From Lachnospiraceae bacterium (GTDB lineage: Bacteria; Bacillota; Clostridia; Lachnospirales; Lachnospiraceae): a stretch of DNA of 48,769 nucleotides. The DNA lies in contig JAAWCS010000072.1 of the NCBI GenBank assembly GCA_022793375.1, forward strand, positions 1-48,769. Reading direction: 5' to 3'. Position 1 is the first letter of the stretch. The number at the start of each line of letters is the position of its first letter. Of the stretch, positions 12,993 through 20,423 are shown piece after piece. The notes under the pieces are model-generated. The model saw nothing but the letters and a program-made list of their open reading frames with translations, did not search any database and was not told where the DNA came from. The position numbers and the translations under genes were made by a program.

Positions 12993-14487
12993 ATTGGATT
13001 TCGGGATACAGGCTGGGATCGTACACATGCGTTCCGTAGCCTTCACGGGAATTGGAATACTCCATCAACTCCGCGTCCGTTAGATAGAAGAAGTCGCGGC
13101 GGTCTTTGCGGGGCGTGGGATCGTAATGATACCAGCCTTCGCCGACATTGACAAGGTTCCAATAATGAGTCGGGATATCGGTACTGCCCTCCGGCACGAC
13201 TTTTGTCACGACGAGATTTTCGATGCCGGCGCGGGTTAGGAGGAATTTGGCCTGAGCCATGTAGGTAAAGCAGTTGCCGGTGTGCTCCGTAAAGCCGACA
13301 TAGGCGGCGAGGGCGACGTCGTCCTCCTGGGTGTGACCATCGTAGTGCGTCTGGGATTGAATCCAATCGTAGATGGCCCGCAGTTTTTCTTTTGGCAACA
13401 TGTTGTCGTTGATAATATCCGCCAGGATCTGATCTGCCAGGGCATTGACTTCGTCGATATCTGCGGTCGGCGTACCGGCCTCCAGGACATGGACCACTGC
13501 GCTTGCCTGGACAGAATTGCCGCCTCGGTCGGTGACGGTGACCGTGTAGGGGTAATCGCCTACCGTGTTTAAATCGACCTGGCTGTTATCGATCTCGAGA
13601 GTAAGTTCGTCCGGCGCGTCTGCGTTGTCATACGCCTGGATGGCTTTCTTATAGGAGACAACGCCACCGGCCGTGACAAAAATATCGTCGGCCAAGACCA
13701 CGGGAGCCTCGGTATCGGAGGAGGCCGGCGGGGCGGCGGTTTCCTGAGCAGCCGTCTGCGGCTCGTTCTGGCTGGAATTAACGTCGGCGGTCTGCTGGGT
13801 TGCGAAGTCCTGCGGAAGGACGCCGAAGGAATCCTTTGAACCTGAGTTTTTGTCGCCGGAGCGAGCCTTGAGAAAGATTGCTACAAACAGGACGCAGGCC
13901 AGGAGAAAAAGAGCCCCCTTAAAGATCAGCGCCGCCAGAAGGCGTTTCTTTTTTTGACGGATTCGTTCGCGGCGGGCGGCCGCAGAACGAGGATTCCTGC
14001 TCCGTTCTCCCTGGCGCGCATGGCCGGAGGATTCCGAAGGGCGCCGTCTGGGAGGGGAATCGTATGCGGATCGCCGTTCCCGCGGATCGTCCGATACGCC
14101 GCGCCGCCTGGGAGGGGAATCGTATGCGGAGCGTCGTTCCCGCGGATCGTCCGATGCGCCGCGCCGCCTGGGAGGGGAATCGTATGCGGATCGCCGTTCC
14201 TGTGAGTAGTCCGACGTCCCCTGCCGTCTGGAGGAAGAATCGTATGCCGATCGCCGTTCCTGAGAATAATCCACCGCCTCCCGCCGCCTGGCCGGAGAAT
14301 CGTATGCCGACTGCCGTTCCTGAGTGTACTCCGTCCGCCGCCGGGTCTGCGAAGGCGGCGTTTGGCCGAAGGAATACCGCTGTGCGTCCGCTCTCTTGCG
14401 CGGATTGTCGGAAGCGCCCCGTGCGCTTTTGGCCGTGTTCTTCGACCGTTCCCGGGAAGCGGCTGTAGAAGAATATCTGTAATCCAT
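12991..14487 (-). CDS. Membrane-anchored transglutaminase-like protein with 20-residue repeats
   Basis: A 498-residue paralogue of the C-terminal part of the fusion protein at 5741. Residues 1-180 are a basic, Ser/Tyr/Arg-rich cytoplasmic region containing five 20-residue repeats (ERRSAYDSPPRRRG type, 49-149). A single membrane helix spans about 184-206 and a polar linker follows. Residues 261-498 align without gaps with residues 702-939 of the fusion and look about three quarters identical by eye. The triad Cys406, His441, Asp456 is kept. There is no PLP domain. Both genes start with GAGGTTTTT-ATG-GAT-TAY, which suggests that the two genes derive from one ancestor including the 5' end. It is convergent with the dlt-like operon. 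It probably acts on wall or surface proteins outside the cell, as hydrolase or cross-linker. Confidence 0.85.
   Translation of the reverse strand: MDYRYSSTAASRERSKNTAKSARGASDNPRKRADAQRYSFGQTPPSQTRRRTEYTQERQSAYDSPARRREAVDYSQERRSAYDSSSRRQGTSDYSQERRSAYDSPPRRRGASDDPRERRSAYDSPPRRRGVSDDPRERRSAYDSPPRRRPSESSGHARQGERSRNPRSAAARRERIRQKKKRLLAALIFKGALFLLACVLFVAIFLKARSGDKNSGSKDSFGVLPQDFATQQTADVNSSQNEPQTAAQETAAPPASSDTEAPVVLADDIFVTAGGVVSYKKAIQAYDNADAPDELTLEIDNSQVDLNTVGDYPYTVTVTDRGGNSVQASAVVHVLEAGTPTADIDEVNALADQILADIINDNMLPKEKLRAIYDWIQSQTHYDGHTQEDDVALAAYVGFTEHTGNCFTYMAQAKFLLTRAGIENLVVTKVVPEGSTDIPTHYWNLVNVGEGWYHYDPTPRKDRRDFFYLTDAELMEYSNSREGYGTHVYDPSLYPEIQ
14041..14343 (-). repeat. 60-bp tandem repeats coding for the Arg/Ser/Tyr repeats
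   Basis: Five in-frame units of 60 bases, the last two (14041-14160) almost identical. Each encodes a 20-residue unit with RRR, S-D-x-x-x-ERRSAYDS and Pro. The high identity of the most recent units suggests ongoing copy-number change. Confidence 0.85.
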
Positions 14488-14550
14488 AAAAACCTCTCAT
14501 GATTCCGGCGTCAAAGGGCGCCTGGATTTTTGATTTTTTTTTCAACTATG

Positions 14551-14579
14551 AGTGTAGCACAAAGAAATCGCCCCGGCAA
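14551..14579 (-). promoter_or_regulatory. Putative promoter of the second transglutaminase gene
   Basis: On the minus strand: TTGCCG (14579-14574), 17 bases, TACACT (14556-14551), with TGC before the -10. The text around the -10 (CTTTGTGCTAnACT) closely matches the promoter of the fusion gene at 5653-5681. Confidence 0.6.
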
Positions 14580-14703
14580 GTTTTCTAAAGACATCTTCAT
14601 CAAGTGAAAGAAAAAATTTAGAAATCCTTTGCCGTTTTACAAGGATTTGGCCTTTGACAGGCGCAGGCTTGGCGCCGGCGGTCGGAGGCCGAACAAAAAA
14701 AGC

Positions 14704-14732
14704 TTGCATTACTGAAAGAGGTATGATACGAT
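14704..14732 (+). promoter_or_regulatory. Putative promoter of the ROK regulator gene
   Basis: TTGCAT (14704-14709), a 17-base spacer and TACGAT (14727-14732), about 145 bases before the start codon. Confidence 0.45.
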
Positions 14733-14879
14733 TCAAGTAACAGACAAAAGGACAGACGGCAGATAACACATTACCGAAAACTCTTTTTTTCGATGTTATT
14801 TTTTAAGAACTATTTAATCAATAGATTTGATTAAAATAAGAGACAATCCTAAAGAATCACGAAGAAAGGGGGAAGGAAC

Positions 14880-16025
14880 ATGGAGAAAATGACAAGTCTG
14901 GACCGCATGAAAAAAGAAAACGAGAAGAACATTCTGCGGGTTGTACATGAGAATCCGGGAATCTACCGCAAGTTGATTGCTACCAAGACAGGGCTTTCTT
15001 CTCAAACGATCACCAATCTGGTGACGGAAATGCTGGAGCGGAATATGCTGCTGGAACATGTCCAGCTTCCGGGGACCAGGGGGCGGACGCCGGTTTCTCT
15101 GGAGATCAATTATGGCAGTTTTCATCTTGTGACCGTCGAAGTCACAAGCCGGCGTCTGTTGGCCTGCCTTCACTCGCTGGACGAAACCACCGTGGTCTGC
15201 GAGGAGTGCGTACTGCAAAGGGGCGAGGATGTGCTGCGGCGTCTGAAAGAACTGCTGGAGAACGTCTGCGTGCAGGCGCCGCAGACGCGGCGCGTGCAGG
15301 CGCTGGTCGTCAGTGTGACCGGTGTGGTAAATGAAGAAACCGGCATGGTCGTGCATGCGGAAACACTGAACTGGAGCAATCTCAACTTGCGGGAAGAGCT
15401 CTCCTATCTGGGGTATCCGGTGTTGGTGTGCAACGATGTGAACCTGATAGCTTACTACGAAAAAGCGCGGCATCAGGGGGAAATGAATTTTATGGTGGCA
15501 AAGCTGGACGTGGGAATCGGCGCTTCGTTCGTGCTGGGCTCCCGGGTGCTGCGCACAGCCAACAATGCGGTGGGCGAACTGGGGCATGTGACCGTGGCTT
15601 GCGAGGAGGAGCGGCCTTGCGCCTGCGGTAAGACCAACTGCCTGACGCAGTTTATTTCGCAGGAAGCACTGGAAGAGACCTACGGCCAGCCCTATGAAAC
15701 GCTGGTTGAGGACGTTCACAAGGGTAAAACAGAAGCCATTTTACGGATTGAAAAACTTTGCAGCCACCTGGCTCTTGTACTGGCAAATGTGATTACGCTG
15801 TTGGATTTGGACCGGGTGATTTTATGCGGAAGTACGACCAACGATTTTAGAGAGGTTCTCCATCTCTGCCTGGACAAAAGGATCCGCCGGCTTTTAAGCT
15901 ACTGGGTATCTTTTAAAGGAGTGGAGATTCATAACCGCGCAGGGATTGCCGAGATCGGCGCTTGTTTTTGGATGGATATGTTTTTTTCTTCCGACGATAT
16001 GGAGTTTGCTATCGAAGGGGAATGA
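14880..16025 (+). CDS. ROK-family transcriptional regulator (NagC/XylR type)
   Basis: 381 residues. The N-terminal 75 residues form a winged helix-turn-helix (ILRVVHENPGIYRKLIATKTGLSSQTITNLV). The rest is a ROK sugar-kinase-like domain with GELGHV followed by CACGKTNC, the His plus Cys zinc site of the family. Such proteins are usually repressors released by a sugar or sugar phosphate. The kinase-type phosphate loop is not obvious, fitting a sensor rather than an enzyme. GAAAGGGGGAAGGA precedes the ATG. The gene after it is a phosphohexomutase, so the likely control target is local sugar metabolism; this is inference. Confidence 0.85.
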   Translation: MEKMTSLDRMKKENEKNILRVVHENPGIYRKLIATKTGLSSQTITNLVTEMLERNMLLEHVQLPGTRGRTPVSLEINYGSFHLVTVEVTSRRLLACLHSLDETTVVCEECVLQRGEDVLRRLKELLENVCVQAPQTRRVQALVVSVTGVVNEETGMVVHAETLNWSNLNLREELSYLGYPVLVCNDVNLIAYYEKARHQGEMNFMVAKLDVGIGASFVLGSRVLRTANNAVGELGHVTVACEEERPCACGKTNCLTQFISQEALEETYGQPYETLVEDVHKGKTEAILRIEKLCSHLALVLANVITLLDLDRVILCGSTTNDFREVLHLCLDKRIRRLLSYWVSFKGVEIHNRAGIAEIGACFWMDMFFSSDDMEFAIEGE

Positions 16026-16145
16026 CGAGGGCAGTTAGTTGGCCAAAACGGAGTGATTGGGCCGCCTGGAAAATCGGTTGGGGCGGGAGGGAGCGGCGGA
16101 TTCACATGGCATTATGCCTGCAACAAACTTAGGAGGAGAGTAAGA

Positions 16146-17573
16146 ATGATTAAATTTGGAACCGGCGGCTGGAGAGCGATTATTGGGGATGATTTTACGA
16201 GGGCGAATATTTGCCTGCTGGCAAAAGCCATGGCGGATAAGATGAAGGCTGAGCAGGTAGCCGAGCGCGGGATGGTGATCGGGTATGATCGGCGTTTCCT
16301 GTCAAAGGAGACCGTAAAGTGGACCTGCGAGGTCCTGGCGGCCGAAGGGATTTGCTGCCATTTTGTCAATCGTTCCGTGCCGACGCCGCTGATTATGTAC
16401 CATGTGATGCGGCATGGATATCCCTACGGCATGATGGTGACGGCCAGTCACAATCCGGCTCTTTACAACGGCATTAAAGTATTTACGGCCGGCGGCCGGG
16501 ATGCGGACGAGACGCAGACCGGCGACATTGAGCGCTATATCGAGCAGGTAAAACCGCAGGAGATTCGGCGGATTGAGTACGAGGAAGCCGTAAAGCAGGG
16601 AATGGTGCGGGAATTTTACCCGATGAATGAATATGTGGACGAGATCATTGACAAGATTAACATGAAGGCGATCAAGGAGGCGCATCTGCGGGTGGCGCTT
16701 GACCCTATGTACGGTGTCAGTGAGACGGCCCTGGGGACGATTCTGATCTCCGGGCGTTGCGATTTGAGTGTGATCCACCAGGAGCATGACACGCTGTTCG
16801 GCGGAAAAATGCCGGCGCCGGCGGCCGACCGCCTGGGGATTTTGCAGAATTTTGTAGTGGACAAAGAGTATGATTTGGGAATTGCCACGGACGGCGACGC
16901 CGACCGCCTGGGAGTAATCGACGACAAAGGGCGCTATCTGCATCCGAACGATATCCTGGTACTGCTGTATTATTATCTGCTCAAATACAAAAAATGGAAA
17001 GGGCCGGTGGTGCGCAACCTCTCCACGACCCACCGCCTGGATGCGATCGCTGAAAAATACGGGGAAATCTGTTACGAAGTGCCGGTCGGTTTTAAATTTA
17101 TTTCGGCAAAAATGGCGGAAACAGGCGCGATTTTGGGCGGGGAGTCCTCCGGGGGCCTGACGGTAGCAGGCCACATCAACGGAAAAGACGGCGTTTACGC
17201 GGCATCCCTGCTGGTAGAAATGCTGGCGGTCACCGGCAAAAAGCTCTCGGAGCTGATGGGGCTGCTGGAGAAAGAATGCGGCGCCCGTTTTATGGAGGAG
17301 CGTTCCTACCGCTTTTCGGAGCAGAAAAAGGCAGAGTTAAAGAAACGTATTTTTGAGGATCAGGAACTGCCGCCGATGGAGGATTACGAGATTGAGAGGG
17401 TCTCCTATATGGACGGCTGTAAAATATATCTGGCAAACGGAGGCTGGGTCAGTATCCGCTTCTCAGGTACAGAACCGCTGCTGCGTGTGTTCTGCGAGAT
17501 GCCGTTAAAGACAGAGGCAGAAGAACTGTGCCGGCGCTTTGAAGCGTGTTTTGGACTGGAAAATATTTTTTGA
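16146..17573 (+). CDS. Phosphoglucomutase / phosphomannomutase family protein
   Basis: 475 residues in the alpha-D-phosphohexomutase fold. TASHNP with the phosphoserine Ser101, the Mg-binding loop DGDADRLG, the sugar loop GGESSGG and the phosphate loop RFSGTEP are all present in order. It interconverts hexose 1- and 6-phosphates, probably glucose or mannose. The open frame extends upstream, but AGGAGGAGAG lies seven bases before the ATG at 16146 and sets the start. It follows the ROK regulator by 120 bases on the same strand and is closed by a terminator. Confidence 0.88.
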   Translation: MIKFGTGGWRAIIGDDFTRANICLLAKAMADKMKAEQVAERGMVIGYDRRFLSKETVKWTCEVLAAEGICCHFVNRSVPTPLIMYHVMRHGYPYGMMVTASHNPALYNGIKVFTAGGRDADETQTGDIERYIEQVKPQEIRRIEYEEAVKQGMVREFYPMNEYVDEIIDKINMKAIKEAHLRVALDPMYGVSETALGTILISGRCDLSVIHQEHDTLFGGKMPAPAADRLGILQNFVVDKEYDLGIATDGDADRLGVIDDKGRYLHPNDILVLLYYYLLKYKKWKGPVVRNLSTTHRLDAIAEKYGEICYEVPVGFKFISAKMAETGAILGGESSGGLTVAGHINGKDGVYAASLLVEMLAVTGKKLSELMGLLEKECGARFMEERSYRFSEQKKAELKKRIFEDQELPPMEDYEIERVSYMDGCKIYLANGGWVSIRFSGTEPLLRVFCEMPLKTEAEELCRRFEACFGLENIF

Positions 17574-17583
17574 TTTGCGCAGG

Positions 17584-17617
17584 AAAAGGCTGTTGTTTTC
17601 GGACGATAGCCTTTTTT
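17584..17617 (+). terminator. Terminator after the phosphohexomutase gene
   Basis: AAAAGGCT (17584-17591) pairs with AGCCTTTT (17608-17615) in a T-rich end. Confidence 0.75.
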
Positions 17618-17662
17618 ATATTTATTCCAATGTTTTGAAAGAAGAAAGTTTATGAAAGTGTA

Positions 17663-17691
17663 TTGAAAACATACCGGATTCCTTGTAGAAT
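17663..17691 (+). promoter_or_regulatory. Putative promoter of the BlaI-like gene
   Basis: TTGAAA (17663-17668), 17 bases, TAGAAT (17686-17691), ending about 40 bases before the TTG start. The overlapping text GAAAGTTTATGAAAGTGTATTGAAAAC has a loose repeat that might serve as operator for BlaI autorepression. Confidence 0.55.
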
Positions 17692-17731
17692 AGAAGAGTC
17701 AATTAAATGACTGAAAGAAGGTGGTAGAAAA

Positions 17732-18139
17732 TTGAATAACAAGAAAAAAGAGTTGAGCGAACGAGAAATGATTCTTATGAAGTATATGTGGTCTGCAAAG
17801 AAGCCGGTGATGGTTTCTGATTTGCTGACATTTTTTGAGCAGGAATACGGAAAGAAATATGCGGCCACTACGATGAACACCATGCTGCGGCGGCTTATGG
17901 CGGCAGGATATGTGGAGCGCGGCGAACAGTATATCGCGTTTTCCGGCTATCCGTATTCCTATAAAATCAGCGAAGAGGAGTATATCGGGCAGCAGATGAA
18001 CCAATATCGGAAGAAGCATTTTGACGGCTCGACCGGGGACTTTATTGTATCCTTGCTACGTACACAGGAGATTTCTTCGGAGGAGCGCGGACGAATTCAG
18101 GAATGCATGGATGAATTGAAAGAAAAAGACGGCAGATAG
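17732..18139 (+). CDS. BlaI/MecI-family repressor
   Basis: 135 residues, the usual size of BlaI/MecI. The winged helix is clear: LSEREMILMKYMWSAKKPVMVSDLL, then YAATTMNTMLRRLMAAGYVE as recognition and wing region. The C-terminal helix pair should dimerise. It starts with TTG, with GAAGGTGG upstream. BlaI proteins are cleaved when a partner M56 membrane protease senses a signal. The M56 gene lies 620 bases downstream beyond an oppositely oriented XRE gene, so the pair is split but plausible. Confidence 0.85.
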   Translation: MNNKKKELSEREMILMKYMWSAKKPVMVSDLLTFFEQEYGKKYAATTMNTMLRRLMAAGYVERGEQYIAFSGYPYSYKISEEEYIGQQMNQYRKKHFDGSTGDFIVSLLRTQEISSEERGRIQECMDELKEKDGR

Positions 18140-18172
18140 CGGCGATTGTCGCTACCTTCCGTCTTTTTTTCG
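18121..18172. terminator. Bidirectional terminator between blaI-like and XRE genes
   Basis: AAAGACGG and CCGTCTTTTTTT flank an inner stem TAGCGGCGA/TTGTCGCTA. The structure lies between convergent genes and can serve both strands. Confidence 0.75.
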
Positions 18173-18502
18173 GCTTTCTTTTAAGAGCAGAAAGCCGTCC
18201 ATCAGGTCAATGAAGTAATCCAGTTCGTCCCCGTTTAAGCGGGCGGCGGCCTCTTGGCAATGGGACAGCTGCTTTTCTTTTGGCGTATCAAAGTCGAAAA
18301 GCAGTCGGGGCGGAATATCCAGAAATTCGCAAATCTCAAAAATTTTTGTCAGCGACGGATTGGTATTTCCGGAAATGACCCCATGAATATAGTTCTCAGA
18401 AGCACCGATTCCAGTGCTGAGTGCCCGAGAGGAAATGTTGTTTTCAGCCTGCAGTTTGATTAACCGGTTACGAAACAATGTTAAATAGTTTTCTACACTC
18501 AT
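18152..18502 (-). CDS. XRE-family helix-turn-helix regulator
   Basis: 116 residues from the ATG at 18502, preceded by GAGGTG. The N-terminal 70 residues form a Cro/C1-type HTH (RLIKLQAENNISSRALSTGIGASENYIHGVISGNTNPSLTKI in two helical halves). FLDIPPRLLFDFDTP then leads to a short helical tail that is probably for dimerisation. No sensor domain is visible. The target is unknown. It sits convergent to the BlaI gene and divergent from the M56 gene, separated from the latter by an AT-rich intergenic stretch. Confidence 0.8.
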   Translation of the reverse strand: MSVENYLTLFRNRLIKLQAENNISSRALSTGIGASENYIHGVISGNTNPSLTKIFEICEFLDIPPRLLFDFDTPKEKQLSHCQEAAARLNGDELDYFIDLMDGFLLLKESRKKDGR

Positions 18503-18633
18503 TTTACAGCACCTCACAACCCTATTATAGCGAATTACCAAGAAAAGCCTGTATGTAATAGAATAGTATTTAGTATATAACATATTCTATAAGCGACAAA
18601 ATTTACATAAAACCAATTTATGACAAAAAACGC

Positions 18634-18662
18634 TTGAAATGGGAAAGAAAATGTGGTAAAAA
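18634..18662 (+). promoter_or_regulatory. Putative promoter of the M56 protease gene
   Basis: TTGAAA (18634-18639), a 17-base spacer and TAAAAA (18657-18662) in a very AT-rich stretch. The -35 is the same as at the BlaI promoter (17663). Confidence 0.4.
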
Positions 18663-18758
18663 TTAAGATATAGGAAAAACAATTTTTATTTTTATAAATA
18701 ATTTGCGGAGATATTTATAAATTAGCCTGAGATATATTTGCTTGAGAAGAGAATAAAA

Positions 18759-20123
18759 ATGGAATTACTGGCAATGATTGCGTTAGAAGAAATGATTTCA
18801 TCTATAATAGTGGTAATTCTGTTTAATATCTGGAAATTTTCAGTTGGAAGAAAAGATGTGCATTACGGAATCGGGCTTGGCTATCATACACTGCGCATTT
18901 TGGTCGTAGTTTTATTATTTCCGTTTTTTCTGATTTTTATGTGGGTCAGGGGCGGGTATGAACATTACGGATTTTTATATGTGTGGACGCCTGCTGCGAG
19001 GTGGTTTATATGCATATGCGGGATAATCTGGCTGATCGGAGCAGTAGTCCATTGTCTGAAATACTTTTTGCAGGTAGTACAATATCACCTTGCGAGCCGT
19101 AGCATGATGGGATGCAGCAACCATGTTTGTGAGTTGGCCAAAACCATTGCCGGGGAAATGAAGATTCGGCGGCGGCCCTGTCTGCGGGAAAGCTACAGCC
19201 TTCTTTCTTCTGAATTGGCAAGGTGGAGCCGCCCTCTGATTTGTCTGCCAGTCCAGCAGTATGACGATGAAATGCTGCGCAATATTATTACACACGAACT
19301 GGTTCACTACAAAAGCGGAGATAAGCTGGTTCGGGAGATCATGGTATTTTTGGCTTGTATTCACTGGTTTAATCCCGTATGCGGGGAGATAGTAACTCAG
19401 CTAAAGACTTGGGATGAATACCATTGCGATTACATAACGTGTCATTGCCGGCACATACGGCGTTTCTCTTATTGCGAGACGTTGTATCGGATGTATGAGC
19501 TGGGAGACCGCAGAAAATCGCTCTTGATTCCCGGTTTTTATGAAGAAAAAAGTGATTTAAGAAGGAGGTTGGAACAAATGAAGCATTATGAAACCAAAAC
19601 GAGAAAAAAACGGATTCTGGCGTGGTGTGCAGCTTTGACTTTTGCAGTGGCCGGTATTGTTATGTCGCTGGCGATCTGCGAAGGGGTGGCGTATGCGTAT
19701 GACACAGTGGCAAAGACATTGGTGGAGATTGACAAAGTAGAGGAAGAAAGCGGCACGGAAGAAGGTTTGGTTGAGTATACCTGGGTTCCGGATGACACAA
19801 CGGAGTTGAACTATGTGAATCCGGATGGAATCTCCCCGCTGGATGTAGAGGCGTTTAATTGTACTTTAAAGGATCAGATTTATTCCACCTCCGGTATTTG
19901 GCTGAAGGAAGGGGATGATCTTACGGTGAGCGTAGGTGTCTCTCCGTCGGATGTATATGTAAAAGTTGGGATTGTACAGCCGAACGGTAAATGGCGTTAT
20001 GTATATGCCTGTGGCAAAATCGACCATACGTTTGAAATTACACAGAATGGCCGGCATAAAGTCTTTATATGGAATGAAACGGATACGGAAATAAAAGCGG
20101 CCGGTTATTATATGACCGAATAA
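18759..20123 (+). CDS. M56-family (BlaR1/MecR1-like) membrane sensor protease
   Basis: 454 residues from the ATG at 18759 (GAGAAGAGA upstream; TTG 18738 is an alternative). Several N-terminal membrane helices (about 10-25, 45-62, 80-105) precede the zinc protease motif HELVH (179-183) and the helix IHWFNPVCGE. One more membrane helix, about 285-305, follows KTRKKR. The extracellular C-terminus of about 145 residues is not the penicillin-binding domain of BlaR1. It begins VEYTWVPDDTTELNYVNPDG, is beta-rich (SDVYVKVGIVQPNGKWRYV), and may be a small ligand- or envelope-stress sensor. On signal it should cleave the BlaI-like repressor nearby. Base composition is AT-richer than the neighbours. Confidence 0.8.
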   Translation: MELLAMIALEEMISSIIVVILFNIWKFSVGRKDVHYGIGLGYHTLRILVVVLLFPFFLIFMWVRGGYEHYGFLYVWTPAARWFICICGIIWLIGAVVHCLKYFLQVVQYHLASRSMMGCSNHVCELAKTIAGEMKIRRRPCLRESYSLLSSELARWSRPLICLPVQQYDDEMLRNIITHELVHYKSGDKLVREIMVFLACIHWFNPVCGEIVTQLKTWDEYHCDYITCHCRHIRRFSYCETLYRMYELGDRRKSLLIPGFYEEKSDLRRRLEQMKHYETKTRKKRILAWCAALTFAVAGIVMSLAICEGVAYAYDTVAKTLVEIDKVEEESGTEEGLVEYTWVPDDTTELNYVNPDGISPLDVEAFNCTLKDQIYSTSGIWLKEGDDLTVSVGVSPSDVYVKVGIVQPNGKWRYVYACGKIDHTFEITQNGRHKVFIWNETDTEIKAAGYYMTE

Positions 20124-20168
20124 AAAAACAGAGCAAACCGTGCACTCTCGGTGAAAGGATTTAAGCGA

Positions 20169-20205
20169 AGCAAGCTGTCTGGAAAAACAGGCGGCTTGCT
20201 TTTTT
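20169..20205 (+). terminator. Terminator of the M56 gene
   Basis: AAGCAAGC...CTG pairs with CAG...GGCTTGCTT, followed by a run of T. Confidence 0.85.
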
Positions 20206-20234
20206 TAATCCGGCCGTATCGGCCGAGACGGCTT

Positions 20235-20335
20235 TTGCGCATCCGCGGCCGTACCGTTATAATTTGTGCAATTCGCTGCACAATAAGAGGAACCGGGACA
20301 CGGCGGCGCCGCAAAGGCCGTCTTTTTTGTGTCCT
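20235..20335 (+). ncRNA. Candidate small RNA: promoter and terminator about 60 bases apart
   Basis: TTGCGC (20235-20240), a 17-base spacer and a perfect TATAAT (20258-20263) are followed by a hairpin TTGTGC/GCACAA (about 20264-20283). A second hairpin CACGGC...GGCCGT with CTTTTTT ends near 20332. No open frame of useful size starts inside. The call rests only on this spacing of signals. Confidence 0.3.
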
Positions 20336-20423
20336 ATGTGCAAAAGAGGGGGGCGAGTGTGGAAAAATGGCCCCACTTGAGACGAATCTGTGGATCGGGA
20401 CTATAATTGGATTATCCCGGACA

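Larger units (their letters stand above)
14488..14879. other. Divergent promoter region between transglutaminase and ROK genes
   Basis: About 390 bases without a gene. It holds a minus-strand promoter (14551-14579) for the transglutaminase gene, a plus-strand promoter candidate (14704-14732) for the ROK regulator, and an AT-rich stretch at 14770-14860. I see no further gene or strong operator palindrome. Confidence 0.5.
20124..20423. other. Intergenic stretch with terminator and a possible small transcript
   Basis: Three hundred bases between convergent genes. It holds the M56 terminator (20169-20205), a promoter-like sequence with a downstream terminator-like hairpin (20235-20335), and a weak inverted repeat at 20375-20407 near the end of the minus-strand GNAT gene. 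No convincing protein gene. Confidence 0.5.

Noticed and set aside
14041-14343. A CRISPR-like or intergenic repeat
   Set aside because: The 60-bp repeats are in frame within a protein gene and encode a regular 20-residue motif.
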